Assembly: GCA_946699065.1 (NCBI GenBank)
Contig: CAMPDV010000320.1
Span: forward strand, 248,001-312,000
DNA: 64,000 nt
DNA from: Loxodes magnus
Lineage: Eukaryota > Ciliophora > Karyorelictea > Loxodida > Loxodidae
Direction: 5' to 3'
The notes under the pieces are model-generated. The model saw only the letters and a list, made by a program, of their open reading frames with translations, made no database searches and had not been told where the DNA came from. Below are positions 39,672-50,033 of this stretch, piece by piece (position 1 is the stretch's first letter; each line of letters begins with the position of its first letter). A program made the position numbers and the translations under genes.

Positions 39672-41699
39672 TCAATCTTTGTGAACACTCATGGTCTTAC
39701 AGGTACCTGTCTTGACGTTCCATAGTCTCACCGTCTTATCTCTACTTCCCGATACGATGAACTCTGAATCACTGGATATAGCCACAGATCTTACAGAATC
39801 TGTGTGACCACTCATGGTCTTACAGGTACCTGTCTTGACGTCCCATAGTCTCACCGTCTTATCTCTACTTCCCGATACAATGAACTCTGAATCACTGGAT
39901 ATAGCCACAGATAATACATAATCTGTGTGACCACTCATGGTCTTACAGGTACCTGTCTTGACGTCCCATAGTCTCACCGTATTATCTCTACTTCCCGATA
40001 CAATGAACTCTGAATCACTGGATATAGCCACAGATAATACATAATCTGTGTGACCACTCATGGTCTTACAGGTACCTGTCTTGACGTCCCATAGTCTCAC
40101 CGTATTATCTCTACTTCCCGATACAATGAACTCTGAATCACTGGATATAGCCACAGCATATACAACACTAGTGTGACCACTCATGGTCTTACAGCTACCT
40201 GTCTTGACGTCCCATAGTCTCACCGTATTATCTCTACTTCCCGATACAATGAACTCTGAATCACTGGATATAGCCACAGCATATACAACACTAGTGTGAC
40301 CACTCATGGTCTTACAGGTACCTGTCTTGACGTCCCATAGTCTCACCGTATTATCTCTACTTCCCGATACAATGAACTCTGAATCACTGGATATAGCCAC
40401 AGCATATACAACACTAGTGTGACCACTCATGGTCTTACAGGTACCTGTCTTGACGTCCCATAGTCTCACCGTATTATCTCTACTTCCCGATGCGATGAAC
40501 TCTGAATCACTGGATATAGCCACAGCATATACAACACTAGTGTGACCACTCATGGTCTTACAGGTACCTGTCTTGAAGTTCCATAGTCTCACCGTATTAT
40601 CTCTACTTCCCGATACGATGAACTCTGAATCACTGGATATAGCCACAGCATATACAACACTAGTGTGACCACTCATGGTCTTACAGGTACCTGTCTTGAC
40701 GTTCCATAGTCTCACCGTCTTATCTCTACTTCCCGATGCGATGAACTCTGAATCACTGGATATAGCCACAGCATATACAACACTAGTGTGACCACTCATG
40801 GTCTTACAGGTACCTGTCTTGAAGTTCCATAGTCTCACCGTATTATCTCTACTTCCCGATACAATGAACTCTGAATCACTGGATATAGCCACAGCATATA
40901 CAACACTAGTGTGACCACTCATGGTCTTACAGGTACCTGTCTTGACGTCCCATAGTCTCACCGTATTATCTCTACTTCCCGATGCGATGAACTCTGAATC
41001 ACTGGATATAGCCACAGATAATACATAATCTGTGTGACCACTCATTGTCTTACAGCTTACAGTCTTGACGTCCCATAGTCTCACCGTATTATCTCTACTT
41101 CCCGATACAATGAACTCTGAATCACTGGATATAGCCACAGATGATATATAATGTGTGTGACCACTCATGGTCTTACAGCTACCTGTCTTGACGTCCCATA
41201 GTCTCACCGTCTTATCATCACTTCCCGATGCGATGAACTCTGAATCACTGGATATAGCCACAGCATATACAACACTAGTGTGACCACTCATGGTCTTACA
41301 GGTACCTGTCTTGACGTCCCATAGTCTCACCGTATTATCTCTACTTCCCGATGCGATGAACTCTGAATCACTGGATATAGCCACAGATAATACATAATCT
41401 GTGTGACCACTCATGGTCTTACAGGTACCTGTCTTGAAGTTCCATAGTCTCACCGTCTCATCTCTACTTCCCGATACAATGAACTCTGAATCACTGGATA
41501 TAGCCACAGATGATACATAATGTGTGTGACCACTCATTGTCTTACAGCTTACAGTCTTGACGTCCCATAGTCTCACCGTATTATCTCTACTTCCCGATAC
41601 AATGAACTCTGAATCACTGGATATAGCCACAGATAATACATAATGTGTGTGACCACTCATGGTCTTACAGGTACCTGTCTTGACGTCCCATAGTCTCAC
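39672..41699 (-). CDS. WD40 repeat ORF segment, 675 aa (16.5 blades)
   Basis: GTG of VRLW directly after the GSYD-TAA at 41703; TGA end after VHKD (variant TGA unit with gataatactcaatctttg). It contains HYISSV, GSDDK, several NF blades with RDN or RDK, and DSVRSV at the C-terminal end. The HYISSV/VSCK blades recur in 50526-52676. Confidence 0.5.
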   Translation of the reverse strand: MRLWDVKTGTCKTMSGHTHYVLSVAISSDSEFIVSGSRDNTVRLWDVKTVSCKTMSGHTHYVSSVAISSDSEFIVSGSRDETVRLWNFKTGTCKTMSGHTDYVLSVAISSDSEFIASGSRDNTVRLWDVKTGTCKTMSGHTSVVYAVAISSDSEFIASGSDDKTVRLWDVKTGSCKTMSGHTHYISSVAISSDSEFIVSGSRDNTVRLWDVKTVSCKTMSGHTDYVLSVAISSDSEFIASGSRDNTVRLWDVKTGTCKTMSGHTSVVYAVAISSDSEFIVSGSRDNTVRLWNFKTGTCKTMSGHTSVVYAVAISSDSEFIASGSRDKTVRLWNVKTGTCKTMSGHTSVVYAVAISSDSEFIVSGSRDNTVRLWNFKTGTCKTMSGHTSVVYAVAISSDSEFIASGSRDNTVRLWDVKTGTCKTMSGHTSVVYAVAISSDSEFIVSGSRDNTVRLWDVKTGTCKTMSGHTSVVYAVAISSDSEFIVSGSRDNTVRLWDVKTGSCKTMSGHTSVVYAVAISSDSEFIVSGSRDNTVRLWDVKTGTCKTMSGHTDYVLSVAISSDSEFIVSGSRDNTVRLWDVKTGTCKTMSGHTDYVLSVAISSDSEFIVSGSRDKTVRLWDVKTGTCKTMSGHTDSVRSVAISSDSEFIVSGSRDKTVRLWNVKTGTCKTMSVHKD

Positions 41700-41702
41700 T
41701 GT

Positions 41703-42245
41703 TTAATCATAACTTCCCGATACAATGAACTCTGAATCACTGGATATAGCCACAGCATATACAACACTAGTGTGACCACTCATGGTCTTACAGGTACCTG
41801 TCTTGACGTTCCATAGTCTGACCGTATTATCTCTACTTCCCGATACAATGAACTCTGAATCACTGGATATAGCCACAGATGATACATAACTAGTGTGACC
41901 ACTCATGGTCTTACAGGTACTTGTCTTGACGTCCCATAGTCTCACCGTATTATCTCTACTTCCCGATACAATGAACTCTGAATCACTGGATATAGCCACA
42001 GATAATGTATAATCTGTGTGACCACTCATGGTCTTACAGGTACCTGTCTTGACGTCCCATAGTCTCACCGTATTATCTCTACTTCCCGATACAATGAACT
42101 CTGAATCACTGGATATAGCCACAGATAATACATAATCTGTGTGACCACTCATGGTCTTACAGGTACCTGTCTTGACGTCCCATAGTCTCACCGTATTATC
42201 TCTACTTCCCGATACGATGAACTCTGAATCACTGGATATAGCCAC
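41703..42245 (-). CDS. WD40 repeat ORF segment, 180 aa (4.4 blades)
   Basis: GTG start after HKD-TGA; TAA end after GSYD. It holds the single DYTLSV loop (near 42005) and SYVSSV near 41885. Confidence 0.4.
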   Translation of the reverse strand: MAISSDSEFIVSGSRDNTVRLWDVKTGTCKTMSGHTDYVLSVAISSDSEFIVSGSRDNTVRLWDVKTGTCKTMSGHTDYTLSVAISSDSEFIVSGSRDNTVRLWDVKTSTCKTMSGHTSYVSSVAISSDSEFIVSGSRDNTVRLWNVKTGTCKTMSGHTSVVYAVAISSDSEFIVSGSYD

Positions 42246-42254
42246 TGATGATAC

Positions 42255-42860
42255 TCAATCTTTGTGAACACTCATGGTCTTACAGGTACCTGTCTTGACG
42301 TTCCATAGTCTCACCGTCTTATCTCTACTTCCCGATACGATGAACTCTGAATCACTGGATATAGCCACAGATCTTACAGAATCTGTGTGACCACTCATGG
42401 TCTTACAGGTACCTGTCTTGACGTCCCATAGTCTCACCGTCTTATCATGACTTCCCGATACAATGAACTCTGAATCACTGGATATAGCCACAGTTAATAC
42501 ATAATGTGTGTGACCACTCATGGTCTTACAGGTACCTGTCTTGACGTCCCATAGTCTCACCGTATTATCTCTACTTCCCGATACAATGAACTCTGAATCA
42601 CTGGATATAGCCACAGCATATACAACACTAGTGTGACCACTCATGGTCTTACAGGTACCTGTCTTGACGTCCCATAGTCTCACCGTATTATCTCTACTTC
42701 CCGATACAATGAACTCTGAATCACTGGATATAGCCACAGATAATACATAATGTGTGTGACCACTCATGGTCTTGCAGGTACCTGTCTTGACGTTCCATAG
42801 TCTCACCGTATTATCATCACTTCCCGATACGATGAACTCTGAATCACTGGATATAGCCAC
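42255..42860 (-). CDS. WD40 repeat ORF segment, 201 aa (4.9 blades)
   Basis: Between two HKD-TGA units five units apart. First blade GSDDN-NV. Contains HYVLTV (near 42490) and DSVRSV. A tTGCAG for tTACAG variant at 42773 is a silent marker shared with units near 45971, 46338, 46586 and 50429. Confidence 0.4.
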   Translation of the reverse strand: MAISSDSEFIVSGSDDNTVRLWNVKTGTCKTMSGHTHYVLSVAISSDSEFIVSGSRDNTVRLWDVKTGTCKTMSGHTSVVYAVAISSDSEFIVSGSRDNTVRLWDVKTGTCKTMSGHTHYVLTVAISSDSEFIVSGSHDKTVRLWDVKTGTCKTMSGHTDSVRSVAISSDSEFIVSGSRDKTVRLWNVKTGTCKTMSVHKD

Positions 42861-42869
42861 TGATGATAC

Positions 42870-43229
42870 TCAATCTTTGTGAACACTCATGGTCTTACAG
42901 GTACCTGTCTTGACGTCCCATAGTCTCACCGTATTATCATCACTTCCCGATACGATGAACTCTGAATCACTGGATATAGCCACAGATCTTACAGAATCTG
43001 TGTGACCACTCATGGTCTTACAGGTACCTGTCTTGACGTCCCATAGTCTCACCGTATTATCTCTACTTCCCGATACAATGAACTCTGAATCACTGGATAT
43101 AGCCACAGATAATACATAATCTGTGTGACCACTCATGGTCTTACAGGTACCTGTCTTGACGTTCCATAGTCTGACCGTATTATCTCTACTTCCCGATACA
43201 ATGAACTCTGAATCACTGGATATAGCCAC
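42870..43229 (-). CDS. WD40 repeat ORF segment, 119 aa (2.9 blades)
   Basis: Between HKD-TGA units three units apart; loops DYVLSV and DSVRSV, ending VHKD. Too short for a closed propeller. Confidence 0.35.
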   Translation of the reverse strand: MAISSDSEFIVSGSRDNTVRLWNVKTGTCKTMSGHTDYVLSVAISSDSEFIVSGSRDNTVRLWDVKTGTCKTMSGHTDSVRSVAISSDSEFIVSGSDDNTVRLWDVKTGTCKTMSVHKD

Positions 43230-43238
43230 TGATGATAC

Positions 43239-44897
43239 TCAATCTTTGTGACCACTCATGGTCTTACAGGTACCTGTCTTGACGTCCCATAGTCTCACCG
43301 TATTATCTCTACTTCCCGATACAATGAACTCTGAATCACTGGATATAGCCACAGATAATACATAATCTGTGTGACCACTCATGGTCTTACAGGTACCTGT
43401 CTTGACGTCCCATAGTCTCACCGTATTATCTCTACTTCCCGATACAATGAACTCTGAATCACTGGATATAGCCACAGCATATACAACACTAGTGTGACCA
43501 CTCATGGTCTTACAGGTACCTGTCTTGACGTCCCATAGTCTGACCGTATTATCTCTACTTCCCGATACAATGAACTCTGAATCACTGGATATAGCCACAG
43601 ATAATACATAATCTGTGTGACCACTCATGGTCTTACAGGTACCTGTCTTGACGTCCCATAGTCTCACCGTATTATCTCTACTTCCCGATACAATGAACTC
43701 TGAATCACTGGATATAGCCACAGCATATACAACACTAGTGTGACCACTCATGGTCTTACAGGTACCTGTCTTGAAGTTCCATAGTCTCACCGTATTATCT
43801 CTACTTCCCGATACGATGAACTCTGAATCACTGGATATAGCCACAGATGATACATAATGTGTGTGACCACTCATGGTCTTACAGGTACCTGTCTTGACGT
43901 CCCATAGTCTCACCGTATTATCTCTACTTCCCGATGCGATGAACTCTGAATCACTGGATATAGCCACAGCATATACAACACTAGTGTGACCACTCATGGT
44001 CTTACAGGTACCTGTCTTGAAGTTCCATAGTCTCACCGTATTATCTCTACTTCCCGATACAATGAACTCTGAATCACTGGATATAGCCACAGATAATACA
44101 TAATCTGTGTGACCACTCATGGTCTTACAGGTACCTGTCTTGACGTCCCATAGTCTCACCGTATTATCTCTACTTCCCGATGCGATGAACTCTGAATCAC
44201 TGGATATAGCCACAGATAATACATAATCTGTGTGACCACTCATGGTCTTACAGGTACCTGTCTTGACGTCCCATAGTCTCACCGTATTATCTCTACTTCC
44301 CGATACAATGAACTCTGAATCACTGGATATAGCCACAGATGATATATAATGTGTGTGACCACTCATGGTCTTACAGCTACCTGTCTTGACGTCCCATAGT
44401 CTCACCGTATTATCTCTACTTCCCGATACAATGAACTCTGAATCACTGGATATAGCCACAGCATATACAACACTAGTGTGACCACTCATGGTCTTACAGG
44501 TACCTGTCTTGACGTCCCATAGTCTCACCGTATTATCTCTACTTCCCGATGCGATGAACTCTGAATCACTGGATATAGCCACAGATAATACATAATCTGT
44601 GTGACCACTCATGGTCTTACAGGTACCTGTCTTGAAGTTCCATAGTCTCACCGTATTATCATCACTTCCCGATACGATGAACTCTGAATCACTGGATATA
44701 GCCACAGATGATACATAATGTGTGTGACCACTTATTGTCTTACAGCTTACAGTCTTGACGTCCCATAGTCTCACCGTATTATCTCTACTTCCCGATACAA
44801 TGAACTCTGAATCACTGGATATAGCCACAGATAATACATAATGTGTGTGACCACTCATGGTCTTACAGGTACCTGTCTTGACGTCCCATAGTCTCAC
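43239..44897 (-). CDS. WD40 repeat ORF segment, 552 aa (13.5 blades)
   Basis: GTG after the GSYD-TAA at 44901; ends at TGA after GHKD (here SGHKD, not SVHKD). The second blade has KTISGHT, the ATG of the usual KTMSGHT being ATA (44731 region). It is paralogous to much of 46683-49355: the same markers lie 35 or 36 units apart. Confidence 0.5.
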   Translation of the reverse strand: MRLWDVKTGTCKTMSGHTHYVLSVAISSDSEFIVSGSRDNTVRLWDVKTVSCKTISGHTHYVSSVAISSDSEFIVSGSDDNTVRLWNFKTGTCKTMSGHTDYVLSVAISSDSEFIASGSRDNTVRLWDVKTGTCKTMSGHTSVVYAVAISSDSEFIVSGSRDNTVRLWDVKTGSCKTMSGHTHYISSVAISSDSEFIVSGSRDNTVRLWDVKTGTCKTMSGHTDYVLSVAISSDSEFIASGSRDNTVRLWDVKTGTCKTMSGHTDYVLSVAISSDSEFIVSGSRDNTVRLWNFKTGTCKTMSGHTSVVYAVAISSDSEFIASGSRDNTVRLWDVKTGTCKTMSGHTHYVSSVAISSDSEFIVSGSRDNTVRLWNFKTGTCKTMSGHTSVVYAVAISSDSEFIVSGSRDNTVRLWDVKTGTCKTMSGHTDYVLSVAISSDSEFIVSGSRDNTVRLWDVKTGTCKTMSGHTSVVYAVAISSDSEFIVSGSRDNTVRLWDVKTGTCKTMSGHTDYVLSVAISSDSEFIVSGSRDNTVRLWDVKTGTCKTMSGHKD

Positions 44898-44960
44898 TGT
44901 TTAATCATAACTTCCCGATACAATGAACTCTGAATCACTGGATATAGCCACTGATGATAC

Positions 44961-45566
44961 TCAATCTTTGTGAACACTCATGGTCTTACAGGTACCTGTC
45001 TTGACGTCCCATAGTCTCACCGTATTATCTCTACTTCCCGATACAATGAACTCTGAATCACTGGATATAGCCACAGATAATACATAATCTGTGTGACCAC
45101 TCATGGTCTTACAGGTACCTGTCTTGACGTCCCATAGTCTCACCGTATTATCTCTACTTCCCGATACAATGAACTCTGAATCACTGGATATAGCCACAGA
45201 TGATATATAATGTGTGTGACCACTCATGGTCTTACAGCTACCTGTCTTGACGTCCCATAGTCTCACCGTATTATCTCTACTTCCCGATGCGATGAACTCT
45301 GAATCACTGGATATAGCCACAGCATATACAACACTAGTGTGACCACTCATGGTCTTACAGGTACCTGTCTTGACGTTCCATAGTCTGACCGTATTATCTC
45401 TACTTCCCGATACAATGAACTCTGAATCACTGGATATAGCCACAGATAATACATAATGTGTGTGACCACTCATGGTCTTACAGGTACCTGTCTTGACGTT
45501 CCATAGTCTCACCGTATTATCATCACTTCCCGATACGATGAACTCTGAATCACTGGATATAGCCAC
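44961..45566 (-). CDS. WD40 repeat ORF segment, 201 aa (4.9 blades)
   Basis: Loops HYVLSV, SVVYAV, HYISSV, DYVLSV, with GSDDN-NV first and VHKD last. The predicted protein is the same as that of 49419-50024. Between 44898 and 44960 lies a 17-codon remnant between the TGA and a GSYD-TAA. Confidence 0.4.
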   Translation of the reverse strand: MAISSDSEFIVSGSDDNTVRLWNVKTGTCKTMSGHTHYVLSVAISSDSEFIVSGSRDNTVRLWNVKTGTCKTMSGHTSVVYAVAISSDSEFIASGSRDNTVRLWDVKTGSCKTMSGHTHYISSVAISSDSEFIVSGSRDNTVRLWDVKTGTCKTMSGHTDYVLSVAISSDSEFIVSGSRDNTVRLWDVKTGTCKTMSVHKD

Positions 45567-45575
45567 TGATGATAC

Positions 45576-46058
45576 TCAATCTTTGTGAACACTCATGGTC
45601 TTACAGGTACCTGTCTTGACGTTCCATAGTCTCACCGTCTCATCATGACTTCCCGATACGATGAACTCTGAATCACTGGATATAGCCACAGCATATACAA
45701 CACTAGTGTGACCACTCATGGTCTTACAGGTACCTGTCTTGACGTCCCATAGTCTCACCGTATTATCTCTACTTCCCGATACAATGAACTCTGAATCACT
45801 GGATATAGCCACAGCATATACAACACTAGTGTGACCACTCATGGTCTTACAGGTACCTGTCTTGACGTCCCATAGTCTCACCGTATTATCTCTACTTCCC
45901 GATACAATGAACTCTGAATCACTGGATATAGCCACAGATAATACATAATGTGTGTGACCACTCATGGTCTTGCAGGTACCTGTCTTGACGTTCCATAGTC
46001 TCACCGTATTATCATCACTTCCCGATACGATGAACTCTGAATCACTGGATATAGCCAC
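45576..46058 (-). CDS. WD40 repeat ORF segment, 160 aa (3.9 blades)
   Basis: Loops HYVLSV, SVVYAV, SVVYAV; last blade GSHDE-NV, then VHKD-TGA. Same predicted protein as 50034-50516, 4458 bp away. Confidence 0.4.
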   Translation of the reverse strand: MAISSDSEFIVSGSDDNTVRLWNVKTGTCKTMSGHTHYVLSVAISSDSEFIVSGSRDNTVRLWDVKTGTCKTMSGHTSVVYAVAISSDSEFIVSGSRDNTVRLWDVKTGTCKTMSGHTSVVYAVAISSDSEFIVSGSHDETVRLWNVKTGTCKTMSVHKD

Positions 46059-46067
46059 TGATGATAC

Positions 46068-46427
46068 TCAATCTTTGTGAACACTCATGGTCTTACAGGT
46101 ACCTGTCTTGACGTCCCATAGTCTCACCGTATTATCTCTACTTCCCGATGCGATGAACTCTGAATCACTGGATATAGCCACAGATAATACAGAATCTGTG
46201 TGACCACTCATGGTCTTACAGGTACCTGTCTTGACGTCCCATAGTCTCACCGTATTATCTCTACTTCCCGATACAATGAACTCTGAATCACTGGATATAG
46301 CCACAGATAATACATAATGTGTGTGACCACTCATGGTCTTGCAGGTACCTGTCTTGACGTTCCATAGTCTCACCGTATTATCATCACTTCCCGATACGAT
46401 GAACTCTGAATCACTGGATATAGCCAC
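46068..46427 (-). CDS. WD40 repeat ORF segment, 119 aa (2.9 blades)
   Basis: Loops HYVLSV and DSVLSV between HKD-TGA stops three units apart. The DSVLSV-FIASGSRDN blade is also in the next two segments to the right. Confidence 0.35.
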   Translation of the reverse strand: MAISSDSEFIVSGSDDNTVRLWNVKTGTCKTMSGHTHYVLSVAISSDSEFIVSGSRDNTVRLWDVKTGTCKTMSGHTDSVLSVAISSDSEFIASGSRDNTVRLWDVKTGTCKTMSVHKD

Positions 46428-46436
46428 TGATGATAC

Positions 46437-46673
46437 TCAATCTTTGTGAACACTCATGGTCTTACAGGTACCTGTCTTGACGTCCCATAGTCTCACCGTA
46501 TTATCTCTACTTCCCGATGCGATGAACTCTGAATCACTGGATATAGCCACAGATAATACAGAATCTGTGTGACCACTCATGGTCTTGCAGGTACCTGTCT
46601 TGACGTTCCATAGTCTCACCGTATTATCATCACTTCCCGATACGATGAACTCTGAATCACTGGATATAGCCAC
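46437..46673 (-). CDS. WD40 repeat ORF segment, 78 aa (1.9 blades)
   Basis: The shortest HKD-to-HKD interval, two units; GSDDN-NV, DSVLSV, VHKD. It looks like a recent duplication of the neighbouring two-unit block. Confidence 0.3.
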   Translation of the reverse strand: MAISSDSEFIVSGSDDNTVRLWNVKTGTCKTMSGHTDSVLSVAISSDSEFIASGSRDNTVRLWDVKTGTCKTMSVHKD

Positions 46674-46682
46674 TGATGATAC

Positions 46683-49355
46683 TCAATCTTTGTGAACACT
46701 CATGGTCTTACAGGTACCTGTCTTGACGTCCCATAGTCTCACCGTATTATCTCTACTTCCCGATGCGATGAACTCTGAATCACTGGATATAGCCACAGAT
46801 AATACAGAATCTGTGTGACCACTCATGGTCTTACAGGTACCTGTCTTGACGTCCCATAGTCTCACCGTATTATCTCTACTTCCCGATACAATGAACTCTG
46901 AATCACTGGATATAGCCACAGATAATACATAATCTGTGTGACCACTCATGGTCTTACAGGTACCTGTCTTGACGTCCCATAGTCTCACCGTATTATCTCT
47001 ACTTCCCGATACAATGAACTCTGAATCACTGGATATAGCCACAGATAATACATAATCTGTGTGACCACTCATGGTCTTACAGGTACCTGTCTTGACGTCC
47101 CATAGTCTCACCGTATTATCTCTACTTCCCGATACAATGAACTCTGAATCACTGGATATAGCCACAGCATATACAACACTAGTGTGACCACTCATGGTCT
47201 TACAGGTACCTGTCTTGACGTCCCATAGTCTCACCGTATTATCATCACTTCCCGATACGATGAACTCTGAATCACTGGATATAGCCACAGATCTTACAGA
47301 ATCTGTGTGACCACTCATGGTCTTACAGGTACCTGTCTTGACGTCCCATAGTCTCACCGTATTATCTCTACTTCCCGATACAATGAACTCTGAATCACTG
47401 GATATAGCCACAGATAATACATAATCTGTGTGACCACTCATGGTCTTACAGGTACCTGTCTTGACGTTCCATAGTCTGACCGTATTATCTCTACTTCCCG
47501 ATACAATGAACTCTGAATCACTGGATATAGCCACAGCATATACAACACTAGTGTGACCACTCATGGTCTTACAGGTACCTGTCTTGACGTCCCATAGTCT
47601 CACCGTATTATCTCTACTTCCCGATACAATGAACTCTGAATCACTGGATATAGCCACAGATAATACATAATCTGTGTGACCACTCATGGTCTTACAGGTA
47701 CCTGTCTTGACGTCCCATAGTCTCACCGTATTATCTCTACTTCCCGATACAATGAACTCTGAATCACTGGATATAGCCACAGCATATACAACACTAGTGT
47801 GACCACTCATGGTCTTACAGGTACCTGTCTTGACGTCCCATAGTCTGACCGTATTATCTCTACTTCCCGATACAATGAACTCTGAATCACTGGATATAGC
47901 CACAGATAATACATAATCTGTGTGACCACTCATGGTCTTACAGGTACCTGTCTTGACGTCCCATAGTCTCACCGTATTATCTCTACTTCCCGATACAATG
48001 AACTCTGAATCACTGGATATAGCCACAGCATATACAACACTAGTGTGACCACTCATGGTCTTACAGGTACCTGTCTTGAAGTTCCATAGTCTCACCGTAT
48101 TATCTCTACTTCCCGATACGATGAACTCTGAATCACTGGATATAGCCACAGATGATACATAATGTGTGTGACCACTCATGGTCTTACAGGTACCTGTCTT
48201 GACGTCCCATAGTCTCACCGTATTATCTCTACTTCCCGATGCGATGAACTCTGAATCACTGGATATAGCCACAGCATATACAACACTAGTGTGACCACTC
48301 ATGGTCTTACAGGTACCTGTCTTGACGTCCCATAGTCTCACCGTATTATCTCTACTTCCCGATGCGATGAACTCTGAATCACTGGATATAGCCACAGATA
48401 ATACATAATCTGTGTGACCACTCATGGTCTTACAGGTACTAGTGTGACCACTCATGGTCTTACAGGTACCTGTCTTGAAGTTCCATAGTCTCACCGTATT
48501 ATCTCTACTTCCCGATACAATGAACTCTGAATCACTGGATATAGCCACAGATAATACATAATCTGTGTGACCACTCATGGTCTTACAGGTACCTGTCTTG
48601 ACGTCCCATAGTCTCACCGTATTATCTCTACTTCCCGATGCGATGAACTCTGAATCACTGGATATAGCCACAGATAATACATAATCTGTGTGACCACTCA
48701 TGGTCTTACAGGTACCTGTCTTGACGTCCCATAGTCTCACCGTATTATCTCTACTTCCCGATACAATGAACTCTGAATCACTGGATATAGCCACAGATGA
48801 TATATAATGTGTGTGACCACTCATGGTCTTACAGCTACCTGTCTTGACGTCCCATAGTCTCACCGTATTATCTCTACTTCCCGATACAATGAACTCTGAA
48901 TCACTGGATATAGCCACAGCATATACAACACTAGTGTGACCACTCATGGTCTTACAGGTACCTGTCTTGACGTCCCATAGTCTCACCGTATTATCTCTAC
49001 TTCCCGATGCGATGAACTCTGAATCACTGGATATAGCCACAGATAATACATAATCTGTGTGACCACTCATGGTCTTACAGGTACCTGTCTTGAAGTTCCA
49101 TAGTCTCACCGTATTATCTCTACTTCCCGATACAATGAACTCTGAATCACTGGATATAGCCACAGCATATACAACACTAGTGTGACCACTTATTGTCTTA
49201 CAGCTTACAGTCTTGACGTCCCATAGTCTCACCGTATTATCTCTACTTCCCGATACAATGAACTCTGAATCACTGGATATAGCCACAGATAATACATAAT
49301 GTGTGTGACCACTCATGGTCTTACAGGTACCTGTCTTGACGTCCCATAGTCTCAC
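46683..49355 (-). CDS. WD40 repeat ORF segment, 890 aa (21.7 blades)
   Basis: GTG after the GSYD-TAA at 49359; TGA end after VHKD. Contains KTISGHT, HYISSV, DSVRSV with GSDDN, and an anomalous [13 protein letters not shown] where only ten residues of a blade remain (48421-48470). Most of it duplicates 42.9-44.9 kb. Between 49356 and 49418 is another 17-codon remnant. Confidence 0.5.
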   Translation of the reverse strand: MRLWDVKTGTCKTMSGHTHYVLSVAISSDSEFIVSGSRDNTVRLWDVKTVSCKTISGHTSVVYAVAISSDSEFIVSGSRDNTVRLWNFKTGTCKTMSGHTDYVLSVAISSDSEFIASGSRDNTVRLWDVKTGTCKTMSGHTSVVYAVAISSDSEFIVSGSRDNTVRLWDVKTGSCKTMSGHTHYISSVAISSDSEFIVSGSRDNTVRLWDVKTGTCKTMSGHTDYVLSVAISSDSEFIASGSRDNTVRLWDVKTGTCKTMSGHTDYVLSVAISSDSEFIVSGSRDNTVRLWNFKTGTCKTMSGHTSTCKTMSGHTDYVLSVAISSDSEFIASGSRDNTVRLWDVKTGTCKTMSGHTSVVYAVAISSDSEFIASGSRDNTVRLWDVKTGTCKTMSGHTHYVSSVAISSDSEFIVSGSRDNTVRLWNFKTGTCKTMSGHTSVVYAVAISSDSEFIVSGSRDNTVRLWDVKTGTCKTMSGHTDYVLSVAISSDSEFIVSGSRDNTVRLWDVKTGTCKTMSGHTSVVYAVAISSDSEFIVSGSRDNTVRLWDVKTGTCKTMSGHTDYVLSVAISSDSEFIVSGSRDNTVRLWDVKTGTCKTMSGHTSVVYAVAISSDSEFIVSGSRDNTVRLWNVKTGTCKTMSGHTDYVLSVAISSDSEFIVSGSRDNTVRLWDVKTGTCKTMSGHTDSVRSVAISSDSEFIVSGSDDNTVRLWDVKTGTCKTMSGHTSVVYAVAISSDSEFIVSGSRDNTVRLWDVKTGTCKTMSGHTDYVLSVAISSDSEFIVSGSRDNTVRLWDVKTGTCKTMSGHTDYVLSVAISSDSEFIVSGSRDNTVRLWDVKTGTCKTMSGHTDSVLSVAISSDSEFIASGSRDNTVRLWDVKTGTCKTMSVHKD
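48421..48470 (-). repeat. Truncated 30-bp WD40 unit
   Basis: The landmark distance here is 153 bp (123 + 30). The 30 bp encode [10 protein letters not shown] in frame, so the reading frame survives although a blade is only about one quarter present. The junction joins ggtac to tagtgtg through a short shared ACT. Confidence 0.9.
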
Positions 49356-49418
49356 TGTTTAATCATAACTTCCCGATACAATGAACTCTGAATCACTGGA
49401 TATAGCCACTGATGATAC

Positions 49419-50024
49419 TCAATCTTTGTGAACACTCATGGTCTTACAGGTACCTGTCTTGACGTCCCATAGTCTCACCGTATTATCTCTACTTCCCGAT
49501 ACAATGAACTCTGAATCACTGGATATAGCCACAGATAATACATAATCTGTGTGACCACTCATGGTCTTACAGGTACCTGTCTTGACGTCCCATAGTCTCA
49601 CCGTATTATCTCTACTTCCCGATACAATGAACTCTGAATCACTGGATATAGCCACAGATGATATATAATGTGTGTGACCACTCATGGTCTTACAGCTACC
49701 TGTCTTGACGTCCCATAGTCTCACCGTATTATCTCTACTTCCCGATGCGATGAACTCTGAATCACTGGATATAGCCACAGCATATACAACACTAGTGTGA
49801 CCACTCATGGTCTTACAGGTACCTGTCTTGACGTTCCATAGTCTGACCGTATTATCTCTACTTCCCGATACAATGAACTCTGAATCACTGGATATAGCCA
49901 CAGATAATACATAATGTGTGTGACCACTCATGGTCTTACAGGTACCTGTCTTGACGTTCCATAGTCTCACCGTATTATCATCACTTCCCGATACGATGAA
50001 CTCTGAATCACTGGATATAGCCAC
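49419..50024 (-). CDS. WD40 repeat ORF segment, 201 aa (4.9 blades)
   Basis: Copy of 44961-45566 with the same translation (HYVLSV, SVVYAV, HYISSV, DYVLSV), offset 4458 bp (36 units + 30 bp). Confidence 0.4.
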   Translation of the reverse strand: MAISSDSEFIVSGSDDNTVRLWNVKTGTCKTMSGHTHYVLSVAISSDSEFIVSGSRDNTVRLWNVKTGTCKTMSGHTSVVYAVAISSDSEFIASGSRDNTVRLWDVKTGSCKTMSGHTHYISSVAISSDSEFIVSGSRDNTVRLWDVKTGTCKTMSGHTDYVLSVAISSDSEFIVSGSRDNTVRLWDVKTGTCKTMSVHKD

Positions 50025-50033
50025 TGATGATAC

